DNA from: Auricularia sp. M13
Taxonomy: Eukaryota > Basidiomycota > Agaricomycetes > Auriculariales > Auriculariaceae
Assembly (NCBI GenBank): GCA_037042915.1
Contig: CM073194.1
Span: forward strand, 124,001-188,000
Reading direction: 5' to 3'
DNA length: 64,000 nt
The translations under genes and the position numbers were made by a program. Each line of letters starts with the position of its first letter. The stretch's first letter is position 1. Under the pieces are notes generated by a model. It was not told the DNA's origin, made no database searches, and was given only the letters and a program-made list of their open reading frames with translations. This document shows positions 1 to 11,129 of this stretch, piece after piece.

Positions 1-1043
1 GCGCCGTTGAACTTGATGTCGAACGTCTTCACAACGTCTACTGAAATCGACCACGTCTGTCCGTGCTGGTAGCCTGCGGTGCGCATTTCGCTTCTGCAGC
101 GCGTCTTGAATCTCGGCAGACTCTGATTCGGCTGCCAGTGCCTGCGACGCCGAGGGCATCACCACGGTGAAATATTTCCGGGTCAGGCGAGGATGTCGTG
201 GGTGGAGTGCGGACGTCAAAATTATGGTCTGGCAAACGCTGGGATATGTCAGCTTCAATCGCAGTCCGTCTCGGACATCAGGACGGGCGTTGCGTCCAGC
301 TGCGTCCTTTCCGAGTTGCAATTTCCGTTCATCGCATGCATCGTATCTCGCGCTCATAGCACCTTTCCCTGTCGCGCAGTCGGAGAATGCTCATGCACAT
401 TGCCAACACGCGCGCTCCTTGGAAGGAACCTCAGTGTCGATCAGGCACGTACATAGAGGAAATGAGCGCGGGAGCGACGTCCTGGACCATGCCATGGCAT
501 GGGATGAACAAGCTCAGTTGAGGGATCGAAGAAACAGGTTGTCATGGGCACACTGAGGGTGCTAAAGTGCCAGCGAACGTCGAGGCTCACAAGACAGAAT
601 TATTCCGTTCCGCTAATTCGTATCTGCTCATATGTCATATGTCCAGTGGCTGAGATTCAAAGAGATTATTGTTTGTGCAGCTTCCATTCCGGGCCAGAAT
701 TGTCCAAATTCAGAAATCCGAATCTTAAGAACGGGTACGCAGTTCCAAGTCGTTGCATTCATTCTGGAGTCGAAGAATTTGATTGTGCATATTTCATCTC
801 GGAAAAAATTCGTGGCTGCGTCATCCATTTCCCTTCAGACGCTCGTAGAATGTAGCTCATGATGCGACTTGCGTGACTAATGAGGAACATGTTTGCATTG
901 TTCCAACTTCGAACTCCGCCCGCTGCACGTTGTCTTTCGCCATTCATCTTTGCGTCCGCGGGAACGCTGCGCACCATCCTGCACACCATCTGTGGGCTTA
1001 GCTGTCTGAGTACAGCGCACTTCAAGCATACAAAGTAATCAGA
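1..1043. other. Intergenic, upstream of broken F-box gene
   Basis: No gene could be supported. Open frames here are short, overlap on both strands and lack splice-linked continuations. The last 150 bases resemble the sequence just before the paralogous F-box gene at 26061, so they probably hold its promoter and 5' leader. Confidence 0.5.
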
Positions 1044-2267
1044 ATGTCTGCTATCGACCTGGACGCGCTCAGCGCCCACTTCGTATCTGTTTTTGACGGT
1101 TTTGCGCACGGAGTTCACGAGTATGTGAGTCACGTTTGCCTTCGTATCCTCTGACTGAGCTTTACAGTGAATCCACCATGAACAACGTGACCAAGTTGAT
1201 CTGCAACACCGTTCTATCTGCGCTGAGCGGGCGTCTTACTGAATGGAACGAATCAAACGCCAAATACCGTCTTCCGCCCGAGCTCTTCGCATTGTCCGTC
1301 CAGCACCTCTCATTCCTCGAAAAATTCAATGTTTCACACGTATCTCGCTCGTGGCGCGCCGCTATGAGTCCAAGTCTCTGGGCTCATATCGATCTTCCAA
1401 ATGTACGAGGCGCATCGAAACTTCTGGAGACGGCTCTGGTTCGGGCGGGCACTGTTCCCGTGGACTTGAAATTCTCCAGCTTTAATCCTGTGCACTCTGT
1501 CGAGTCCGTCATGAGCCAGCATATGCACCGATTCCGATCCATCGACTGGCTAGCCGCCTTGGGCGATCCCGACACCATCTGGACTCAGCCAGCGCCTTTT
1601 CTGGAACACTTGTCCTGCGCAACACGTTTCAGGATTCCCAGAGATTTCCTTGGCGGTCAGCCCGGCCGACTCACAACGCTGGAATTTGAGATGGTCTCCC
1701 TGCCTGCCGAGGCACCCGCGTTGGGCACGGTCACAACATTCTCGGGCAATGTCGTGCCGGACTCGAGCAGTCTCCTTCCGGATGGTATATCGACTGCCCA
1801 TATTTTCAAGCTCTTTCCGCGCCTAGAATCTCTCGAATTGTTGAATTTCCGTGCAGAGGACATCGTGCTGAGCGGCCGGGCACCACCCTCTCTCACCGAG
1901 CTTACTATCGAGTCTTGGTTCGAGGCTTGCGACGGCATACCACTCTATCTTGCGTTGAGGACGGGTCGTCTATCGCGTGTTGTGATATCCGGGCGTGCAC
2001 TGGAGGGAGACATCACGCCTTTGCTCACGGACGTGCGACACCTGGCGCTCAACAGCTTCGTAGATGCGACGAGATATAGTCTTGTCGCCGTTGACGCGCG
2101 AGGTCACAGTCGGACACTCTTTCTCCCAGCGACGATTCCCTCTGACCGCAGGCCGCCGCCTCTTCATCTCGTGGATACCATCCTGCACGTCGCTCCAGCT
2201 CTCAGACACCTCGAATCGCTGCAGATGTCGCCCGCCCAGTTCTGCTATCTCACGAAGCACCCTCACT

Positions 2268-2274
2268 ATCCTCA
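2268..2274. repeat. Left target-site duplication ATCCTCA
   Basis: The 7 bases ATCCTCA lie inside the F-box coding sequence just outside the left end of the element and recur at 25119-25125 just outside the right end. An 8-9 bp duplication with a mismatch is also possible. Deleting the element plus one copy restores the F-box reading frame. Confidence 0.75.
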
Positions 2275-2283
2275 ATGGTACCG

Positions 2284-2358
2284 GGGACTTTCGCTTAAGC
2301 GATTGCCGCACTTTGTGCAACGCATCGGTTCAGCGATTCCCGCACTTTGGCACGTTTT
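2284..2358. repeat. Left terminal inverted repeat
   Basis: This stretch matches the reverse complement of 25031-25106 with only a few differences over about 75 bp. It contains CGCTTAAGCG (a 10-bp palindrome) and two copies of CCGCACTTTG. It is translated as the tail of the truncated F-box frame. Confidence 0.92.
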
Positions 2359-2399
2359 TGAAAAGTAAGTAAATGTAATCCGAGTGTAGATAGAGACAC

Positions 2400-2730
2400 G
2401 TTACTACTGTATAAATCGCTGGGCATCGCTGAGAACAGCGTTTTGGGCCGCTTGTGATCGCTGGGTTTCGGTTGACATCGCTTGAAATCGCTTCGCATCG
2501 CTGAGCTACGGAATCAGCACGGATAGAACAATAAGCCTCACCGATGAGGATATTCGGTAGGAATCAGTGGGCATCGGTGGAAAGTGCTGGCGCAGCGGTG
2601 TGGAGGGTACACAGCCAAAAGAAGCCTGTGCTTTCACCATCGCTTGTGATCGCTGTACCACAAAATCGCTGGAAATCGCTGAAGATCGGTAGACATCGCT
2701 AGTAATCGCTAAATATCCCTGCAAACTACA
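2400..2730. repeat. Left subterminal heptamer array
   Basis: More than a dozen copies of ATCGCTG/ATCGCT occur at irregular spacing (for example near 2413-2475 and 2640-2710). The right end has the reverse complement CAGCGAT in a matching zone. Mirrored subterminal arrays of this type usually bind the transposase. Confidence 0.8.
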
Positions 2731-2822
2731 CCGACCGTCCGCTCGCCTATTACATTAAAATATAAATAGCCTCCGATTTCAAGCCAAAATGCTATCTTTG
2801 TTTACGGAGTACACTGCATAGA

Positions 2823-5800
2823 TTATATGAGCTTGTACGCATGCTGAGGGCTGCGCATACACTCACGGTCAGAGTCGAACTCATTCCACTCTTCGGCTAC
2901 CTTGAACTGAGCACAGGCTGTAGCTCTGAGCCGCTTGACCTCCTCCAACATAGTGCCATAAAATGACGCCTTCTGGAAAGCATAGGCTGCAGCCCCTTGT
3001 GCAATTTGCCGGCTGCGCAGCTCATCGGCGGGCTGACGCTGCCACCGCGGAACATCGGGGCCGTAGTTTGCTGCCGCTGCTGCGGCAGTATGCTCCATCT
3101 CCTCCGCTTTGTCGCCCTGCTGGTTACCGATGGCCTGCCAAATAGAACGCAGTCGAGAAAAGTGCCGTTCGCTGCGCCCAAATTCTGCGCCCACGATCGA
3201 CATCTGTTCAGACCAGCGCCGATAATGGCCTTGCAAACGAAAATACCGGACGCGGTTGTCTATGCAGTATGTTAATTTTGCAAAGACAACTCTGTCCGTC
3301 GACGCACCGTCATCTGTCAGAAGAGCAAGTTTGCTTTTCTCCTGCTTGGAAACAAGCCCAACGTCCAGTTCCCCTCGCCAGAACCAAGCAACATCTCCCT
3401 TGGACTTGCCAACATTCAGTGGCTGAGGTTTGTCGACGGGTGCGTGAGCGCGCAGCATAGTAGCATCCAGATCCTGATAGGTTGTGTCCTCCCGGCTCAG
3501 ACCCAAGGCCCTGAGCGCGCTGAGATGCTCCGAATAGATATTGACAAAGACATTTTGCTTGGACTTCATTTTTTTTAGGTATGCTCTCGCTCTCGTCTTA
3601 CCACCCGTGCTGTCCACCTGATCTCGAGCTTCATCAGCATTGGAGCCGAAAAGTCGAATGCTGAATCGCAGGTTCGAGAGCGTGCCCTCAGCGTGTGCCT
3701 TTCGAAGCTCTCGCTCCATGTGGACCAAGCGATCTGGCACGCCATTCTCCTTCCGCTCCTCCTCGCTGAACCAGGAGGGTAGCATTAATGGCACATCCTC
3801 AGCGTAACTGGTCTCCTCGAGACTCTCCTCGTCTTCGGAATCACCGGAGTCGATTTCACCCTCCGTAATAGCCTCGGCAAGGTAAGGCATATGCCTGAGC
3901 TGCAGTCGGCGAAAGCTGGCTATGCGCTCGCTCAAGTTACGACGCTTTTGTCTCAGGCTCTGCTGAGCTTCCTTGTCCTGCTTATTCTTTCGTGCGTTGG
4001 CGGCTTTCCCACGTAGTCGCACTCTGCGCATGTTGAGCTGTAAACGGTAAATTGTTCAAGCCACGTACTGATCTTCTGCTAACTGCACGCCTTTAGCCAT
4101 CATGCCCACAACACCGCTCTTACGGATCTGTCCAGGAAGACGCTCCTCCCGTTCAAGCCTTGCGATGACGTCCTTGTGATTAGGGCCTATCAGTGCGTAA
4201 GTGATTGGCTCTTCACAGATTCGTTTGAACTTCACGGTTGGCAGGGTCAACACAGTATCGCCCGAGAATAGTATCGTCCTTGACCACCGCAGTCTCCGTC
4301 GGATACTCTGCTTCCCAGGCAGCTATGCGCGCAGGATCAATGGAGCTGGAAAACTCCTCAAATTCTGCCTTCGACACGGCGATGTGTTTGTGTGCTTCTG
4401 CGGCCTGGGAGTAAAGATATTTTGCTTGCAAATTTTCTAAGTCCTTGCCAACAGCAAATCGGCCGCACTCACCAAGTCCAACCAGTTTGTTGAAATTCCA
4501 GAAATTATGAACGTCGTTGAGGATGTCATGACGATGACCGGCGTTCGCGTCCCGACATATGGCTGCCGCGAGCTTTGTTTCTGCCCATGGCCGCTCAACC
4601 CCTTCTCCGCACGCTCTCCCAGCACCCGGTGTGTACAGAAGATGATAGACATATTGACACTTCTCACAATGACCCTGTATATGCATTTTGGGTATAACCC
4701 ACACGAGCTCTTTCGCGATCTGCTGGACGTCCTCTCGGTCGGGGAATTCGTCTCGCAAACGCCGCATGATGTTGATGCACAAAGAGCAGGCTCTGTCACT
4801 CGACAGTGCCCTTGGTAAGTCGGTGTCAGGCTTCGGCCCTTGGGCATATACCCAGCCATGGTCAATCATATAATACCTGAGACATTAGCATTTTTTAGCC
4901 GCAGATCTCTGTGCTCAGACGTACTTTTCGCCCAGCTTCAAGTCTACCATTCCCATCGCCGGGAAGCTGCTGTGACGTATGCAGCACACAGCAGACAAAC
5001 CCGAAACCTCTCGATTGCTGAGGTCCTGGATTTTATGCATTTTGTCGTATCCAGGACACGATCCGGCCTCCTGATAGGTTATTAGTACTGCTTAGGCATT
5101 TAATGAATAAATGGTCATGCCTGCGAAACATCGCTATTTTTGGACGTGTATGCTTCCCAATCTGAGCGTCGAGGAAGGAAAGCGCATCCGTCGAGCAAGG
5201 AAGTGTCCCCAGCATCCCGAAGTTTGACCTTCAAATAAACCTTGAACGATGCGTCTGTACCGTGCCACAGGATGAATTTGAACCTTGTGTCACATGAATA
5301 CATGAATCCTGGAGACCTGATCTCTCACCTGTGCTTCTCGTCGTTGGCCAAGTCACGCCAGCCCGGCTGCAGATTGAACTCTGGCTCTGGACATGCAGGG
5401 CAAGCGACAATGACCGAGCCGGGCCAACGATTGGCGGGGAGATGCCCGTCAATTCCCAGAGCCTGACCGCTTCGAAGCTGCATTTTAAGTACGCGCCAAA
5501 AGTGTCCGGCTCGAAGAAATGCATGATAGCCTTTCTCTCCGGGTATGAGCCAAAATATAATACCCTGAAGATCTAAACTCACTCTCTCCTTGCCGCGTTT
5601 ATTTTTCTGACACACGGCCTGCCAGTAGTCCCAAGTTGATTTTTTGCTCTGGAGCGACTCCAAGTGCCAATGCATCATAAGCTCGAACGTATAGCCGACG
5701 GTCGGTCGAGTGAACGTGCTTGGGAAGATGCGTGCCCGCATGAGCTGATGCACCAGGCTGGGCAGCTCCTGTCGAGGGCCGCGACACCGGCAGAGGATGA

Positions 5801-6608
5801 AGTTCAAGGTGTGATGACCATTCAGGTGTACCACGGTCATCGAGTGAGTGTAACGATGCTCAGGCAAGACTTCAGCACAGGCTTGAACCTCCATCAACGT
5901 TGTCGGGCACGCCGCGCCGTCGTGTCCAAGATGTACCTTGAATTGCGGGTGATCGCCTAGTGCGGCGGGCTCGAACGACGACCCGTTCCATTTCTCGATG
6001 GCGTGCAGCGGTAGACTCCCATGGTGCTCAAGGAAGCAGGTATGACAGTGGACGGAGGATCCGAAACAGTCAAGGCATCGATAAAGACGTTGTCCATGCT
6101 CTTCGCAGTCACAGACTTTGCCAACATCGTCATTCCACTCCAAGCTCATCATACCGTCCAGCAACTGTGCTCGTGCCCGTTCAAATTCTTTGTTGAACTC
6201 CGATGTAGTCTATACAATCAGCGTCAATAAAAGTATCACGCGTTAAGAGTCAAAAGCACAGCGTACCTTGCCATGGGATGTACCCACACCCCTGGCTCGC
6301 CCTGCCGTTTGCCGATGAGGCACCGAGCTGGGAGCTGGCTGGGAGGCTGTTGCGTTGCCCACTGGTAATGCACCCTGTGGGGCGCTGTACTCTGTACTAT
6401 GTACATACACTTCAGCAGCCTTGCGTTTCTTGGGACTCGTTACGCTCGAGGTACCGGAATTACCAGGCAGGGATGTTATCTTATGGGTAGGGGAGTGAAC
6501 AGAAGTTACATGCACAGACATAGAAGAGGCAGCATTATTTTGGGCGGTATAGACTGTTTGCGTGAGTTCTGGCGCTCGGATTCGGGGGCGCTTGCCGCGA
6601 GGCGGCAT
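2823..6608 (-). CDS. KDZ transposase with CxC2 cysteine cluster (frame-disrupted)
   Basis: Transposase of the KDZ superfamily (RNase H-like fold) that would cut and join the element ends. Exons: 6608-6267, 6209-5329, 5283-5130, 5070-4925, then 4876 leftward. Introns are 45-59 bp; that at 5071-5129 has a TACTAAT branch site. After a basic/serine-rich N-terminus comes the CxC2 zinc cluster (CDCEEHG, YRCLDC, CHTCFLEHH, LGHDGAACP). Next are the KDZ core motifs: DASFKVYLK, then MVDLKLGEKY with YYMIDHGW, then PKMHIQGHCEKCQYVY and CGEGVERPWAE, with candidate catalytic acidic residues. The C-terminal 400 residues are basic and helical. Two lesions: one extra base near 4260 shifts the frame between DDTILG and VLTLPTVKFKR, and an in-frame TGA sits at 4056-4058 (a very short intron is a weak alternative). 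The family call is firm; activity is doubtful. Confidence 0.9.
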
Positions 6609-6851
6609 CCTGTAAAAAACGCAGCTAGAGCTGCAGTCCTGATCACGATGTAATACGCCACCGAATGGCGGCGCATATAACCTACACCCACGAATGCAGA
6701 TGCAGCTAGCAGTGCTGGTGGTAACAGAGCCTAGCAGGCCGCACAGGAACGGCGAGTACGAAGGGAAGTCCGGACTTTGAATTCTGTCGGTAACACGCGG
6801 GCCATCGGCTGAGCTCGCAAAAGCCAGAACAATATTATTATTATTTCCAGT

Positions 6852-9103
6852 CTAGCTATCAGTGTAATCCACCCCTTTAGTGCATACTCTCTTGGGTCTC
6901 TGAGGTCCATTACCGGCGGTTGCAGGTACTGTATTTTTGACGGTGCGTGCAATGTTCCTAACTGGTGCCAGTCCACGTGCGGGTGCCGGTGCCGGTGCCG
7001 GTGCCGGTGCCGGTGCCTTCGACGCACGTGTGCGCATGGTACGATCGGAAGATTGGGCACCTGCAGCTCGCAGCCGTTTCGTTGGCTCATTGCCGCTGTC
7101 ATTGACCTTGCGCCTGTGGAAGACGTTAAATGCATTCGGTGTACTGCAAGAAAATACGTACTTTTTGCCATTTACAGCGGTTGATTCTGCGGGTAAGGGA
7201 GTGAGGGGCGATTCAGGGTCTACAGAGCGGAAAGCACTGCTGCTGGGCGTGGTGGGAACTATTGTTGGGCGCACAGGCGGCTGCTGCGTTGGCTGGAGCG
7301 GCTGTGCGGGCGTCTGCACCGGAGGCACGGTCTGGTCCGGCGATCTCGGCATCTGTTGCTCCGGCGGTTGAGTCTCCAGCTGAGGCGCCTGCTGCACCGT
7401 CAGCGGTGTCTGCTGCTCCGGCGGTCTGGCCGTTTGCTCCGGCGGCTCCGGCGTCTGCTCGAGCTGCAGCGTCTGCTGCTCCGGCGGTCTGGGCGTTTGC
7501 TCCGGCGGCTCCGGAGTCTGCTCGAGCTGCAGCGTCTGCTGCTCCGGCGGTCTGGGCGTTTGCTCTGGCGGCTCCGGAGTCTGCTCGAGCTGCAGCGTCT
7601 GCTGCTCCGGCGGTCTGGGCGTTTGCTCCGGCGGCCGGAGTCTGCTCGAGCTGCAGCGTCTGCTGCTCCGGCGGCTCCGGAGTCTGCTCGAGCTGCAGCA
7701 TCTGCTCCCGCAGCTGAGGCGTCAGCTGCGGAGTTTGCTCCATCATCTGCTGGTCGGGCGGTTTGGGTGTCTGCTGCATTGAGCTTGGGCCTGTTAGGTG
7801 GAGAAGTGATATGAGATACCAACCACTCGTACATCATGTGAACTTACCGCGAGTAGTGCGCTCCGCGACTTTGCACAAACGCTTGACCTCCGCAGCGTGA
7901 ATACCTACAAAAACGTCAGCGATCTCAACGTCAGCGATCTGGTGCACCTTCCAGATGGACCATACCTGGTAAAACCCGCATGCAGTAGTCTCTCAAAGCT
8001 TCGTCGTGCCGGTTATGCTCCATGCTCTTGAGCCACTCGCTAACTTTGCCTTTCCCACCTATACCCTGTAGTCTGTTTCCATGTAAGCCATAATGCAAAT
8101 TTATGAACACCAAAAACTTACGACTTTATTACCACGTTGCCAGTTGCAGGATCGAGTTGTGCAAGCTGGAAAACGGCCATGTTCGTCGAACGATACGAGA
8201 GCTTTCCCATAAGGTCGGCGATTTTTTGCATAAGCTCTTGCTCGATCCTATATCGGAATTAGACAGGGAGATGCGGGGATGCCGTGCTTACACTTGCTCT
8301 TGCGCCTCCAAGTTTGCGGGCGAAGTGCGTGCCGAGGACAGTTCTTGCGCGGCCAAGGAATATCGCATCTTCTCTTGCTCGTCCAACACCGCCCATCGGT
8401 CTGAAAGGACTCGATTTCGAACTGCAATCCGCTCCTGGTTCCTATCCGCAGCATCAAATCCGGCGGTGAGCCTCTCGTCAATTTCACGATCCAAGTCGGC
8501 CTTGATCATCCGCGCATACAGTTCTCGAGCGCTGTCGGCCCGACCTTTGTCTGTGGTCGTGGGAGGCTGAGACTGACCGGCCTGCAGTTCATGCTCGGGC
8601 GTTGCTGCAGTGCTGGCCCCCGTTAGCACGGATGACGAGGGTAAAGAATTTAGAAAATACGCACCTCGTCTTCGACGTATTGAGCGACTGTTCGTAAATC
8701 TTGATCCACACGCAGTCTGGGAGCGAGTTGTTACGAACGTCCTGCCGAAACGCCTTACACAGCTGTCAGCTAGGAGAGAAAAGCCAGCAAACAGTCTTAC
8801 CGTTCGAGCGTCTTGAGACTTGCAGTCTGCGTCATAAAGCTCGGGAAATTTGTCCACGATGTGATGCCCATGCGCCTCCCAGATGGGAATGATGTGCTGG
8901 GATGTGTATATGCGTACTTCTGCTTTTGATGCACCCGACCGCTTCAATTGGTATAGCTTATACAACTCGGGCTTGAGCTCTTGCATGCACGCTGGGGTGA
9001 CGACAAGATTGGGATCGCCAACCGTCCAGATAGGCCGCTGTACGTGACGCTTGCCCTTGCGTTTTTGCTGCGTCGAGGCGGGTGGATCATCCGGTGGCGA
9101 CAT
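6852..9103 (-). CDS. Uncharacterised transposon protein with Pro/Gln repeats
   Basis: No known domain recognised. The gene has about eight exons: 9103-8801, 8753-8665, 8612-8292, 8247-8122, 8072 onward, a short exon near 7860-7910, then a long last exon from about 7795. All introns are 44-60 bp and in phase. The N-terminal half begins MSPPDDPPAS, is basic, then has a mixed globular part (IWEAHGHHIVDKFPELYD). The middle is helical (DREIDERLTAGFDAADRNQE, IEQELMQKIADLMGKLS). The C-terminal half is low complexity: 21-residue repeats of the type QLEQTPEPPEQ, then Ala-Pro dipeptides and a basic tail (RPKRVCTKG). A 2-base loss near 7630 in one repeat unit shifts the frame relative to both neighbours, so this copy may be broken. 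Upstream exons beyond 9103 are possible. It lies between the transposase and another minus-strand cargo gene, consistent with an accessory role. Confidence 0.6.
7428..7700. repeat. 63-bp coding minisatellite
   Basis: About four units of 63 bp (21 codons) built on TCTGCTGCTCCGGCGG followed by GTCTGCTCGAGCTGCAGCG. They encode the Pro/Gln repeat on the minus strand. The unit at about 7630 lacks 2 bases, which breaks the otherwise codon-multiple period. Confidence 0.85.
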
Positions 9104-9470
9104 CTGAGCAGTCCACGCAACACCACGACAGGGGACATGCATATAAGATATCCTCTGAAATGATCGCCCGCATAACGCATTTACCGACAGGACATGACCG
9201 GCATTAACGATCTCGCCGCAAAGGCCATGGAGATGATAACGTACATACCGCACCGATTCCCACGGACTTCCCATTTGATTTGGCAGCGAAGCACACAAAT
9301 CTGAGTGTAGTAAGCTATGTCTGATGCCCCAATGGCTTACCCTGCTCGATCTGCATTTGATCTCGCGTAGGACTCAGACCCACTGTGCCGCTTAACATAT
9401 TGGTGTTTCAGGTTGCCTCAGTCGAAGTACTGCAATTGATGGATGCTACAGGAGAATATCTCTCGATCTT

Positions 9471-10754
9471 TTACGTGCGTACGATTAGCTTCAGCTGTAC
9501 GTCAGTCACCTCCGTCACCTCCCCCCCCTCTGCCTCATTGTAGATATCATACTGTAGAGCAACGTCAGGTCCGTCGTTGATGCGGTCGTCGGCGACATCT
9601 TCGATACCAAGGATGGTGCGCGCCTCGTCCGAGAAGTCCTTGAGATAGAATCGGCAGTCGGCCATCCTGAGCCGACGGCGCGGTAGCTCAACGACACACC
9701 AATCTGCGCCGTCGCCGTCCATCTCGACATCCTGGACCTGTAAAGAATGAGAAAATTGTCCATGAATAGAGAGACAGCACTGCACATACAAAGTTGTGCG
9801 ACAGGAAGTAGCACTGCACATGCGCGAACACATTGCCGAGGGTGTCCCAGTCCCGATCGTAGTGGAGCTCCTCCGGTCGTAGATCGGTGACGTGACGTCC
9901 GAGCTCGGCGACGTCGACGTAGACCATGAGGCGCAGAACCGCGGTATGGGCGTTCAACTCATCGTACATTGCGTGCCCTTTGTAGAAGGCCAGCTGGCCA
10001 GCTATGGGATCGTCATCGTCGTCGTCCGCGTCGTTATAGTATATGCGGTCGAGTGTGATGTTGTCCAGTCGCAAGTCCTGCATCGTCCGGTCGCTGGTGG
10101 CCAGCTCGTGGTACTGCATGAATCGGCGTTTGCTGGCCCGCGTGCACATGGTGACTGCATAGGTCTTTTTGCCCGACGGGCGGACGGGGCTGCCCTGCAG
10201 CAAAGGATGAGCTCAACGTCGCCGATGGGGAGGGAGTACGCACCACCCAAACATGCGTGCAGGATATATGCAGCTTGATACGGCGGAGAGCGCGGAGATC
10301 CCGAACGTCGATTTCCTGGAGAGGTTTTGCGGGGCGGTCCGGGTACATGGCCTGGCCACGGGCAGTATGGGTGCGGAGGCGGCAGCGGACGCGAAAGATG
10401 GCACAGCAGTCGCCGCACAGCATCAGGGAACAATGGATGTCGCTGAGCCCGCGGCAGATGAGGCAACGCCCCGGGTTTTCGAGGGAGACTTGGACTTCGT
10501 TCGGGCTGCGGGCGTGCGCGAAGCTGAACGGAATGACGGTGCGGGCGGTTGAGAGCTGGTAGATGATACCGTGCTCCTTGCACTATGACCGGCCGTGAGC
10601 ATGTTTGGGCGCACTCGAGCGTTGGTGCACGTACCGCGGCGACCTGCATCGGCGTTGTACCACGGTACACTTGGTACCAGCGTGCTGCATGGCCGCATTC
10701 CGTCACGGGGCAGAGGACGTCGGGCTCGTTGCTGATGATGGAAGGGAGCGGCAT
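9471..10754 (-). CDS. Cys-rich uncharacterised transposon cargo protein A
   Basis: Four exons with GT..AG introns in phase. The start is MPLPSIISNEPDVLCP at 10754. The N-terminal 130 residues hold paired cysteines and histidines that look like a zinc ribbon or RING-related fold: CPVTECGH, CKEHG, CLICRG, CGDCC. The junction from the first exon (..PMQVAA) to CKEHGIIYQLSTAR is by a clean GTACGT..CATAG intron. The next exon reads GSPVRPSGKKTYAVTM and then an acidic globular region with a run of aspartates (NDADDDDDDPIAG). The last exon (VQDVEMDGDGADWCVVE) ends at 9471. I do not recognise the family. The Cys pattern suggests a nucleic-acid- or protein-binding metal site; this is inference. Confidence 0.6.
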
Positions 10755-11129
10755 GTTGCACGTTCGAGGGCCCGTGGGGTGCGGAATGACTCTGTGGCAG
10801 CCACAGCGCAGACGCCATATAAGTGGGGGTCACGCTGGGTCACACGGCGAGAGGCAAAAATGTATCACGGCAGGTACCGGTGGGATCATGAGCCCGACCG
10901 AAGCGTCCGTTGAATACAGATATCGCTTAAGGACCTGGTTGCGTCGATCCCTTGAGATGGGAGATTCTCTCACGTTTCAGTGGGTAATGTAATAAACCTC
11001 GGGGTCCTAGCACAGCGTTAGAGGTCCATCGAGCGAGGTCTTAGGCACATAATTATCCAAGACTCACCAGCACAGCACACGGTGTGCGCCACGAACTCCC
11101 CGCCATGCCGCTCATCACTGTACCTCGCC

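Larger units (their letters stand above)
1044..2368 (+). pseudogene. F-box protein gene, N-terminal part, cut by transposon
   Basis: F-box proteins link substrates to SCF ubiquitin ligases through Skp1. Exon 1 (1044-1120) starts with MSAIDLDALSAHF; a 47-bp intron (1121-1167, GTATGT..CTGAC..CAG) joins it in phase to exon 2. The F-box lies at about residues 50-95 (LPPELFALSVQHLSF, VSHVSRSWRAA, SLWAHIDLP), followed by a variable leucine-rich-like region. The intact paralog at 26061-27699 has an identical exon 1 length and intron position, which fixes the start. Similarity to the paralog stops at about 2274 (YPQ), where the transposon begins. The frame then runs through the terminal inverted repeat to a stop at 2368, adding about 30 transposon-derived residues. 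The true C-terminus is at 25119-25534. A truncated protein that keeps the F-box could still be made. Confidence 0.88.

Noticed and set aside
7213-7779. Ala-rich minus-strand frame of 188 residues
   Set aside because: It arises from a 2-base slip in the 63-bp repeat. The Pro/Gln frame fits the exon chain on both sides.
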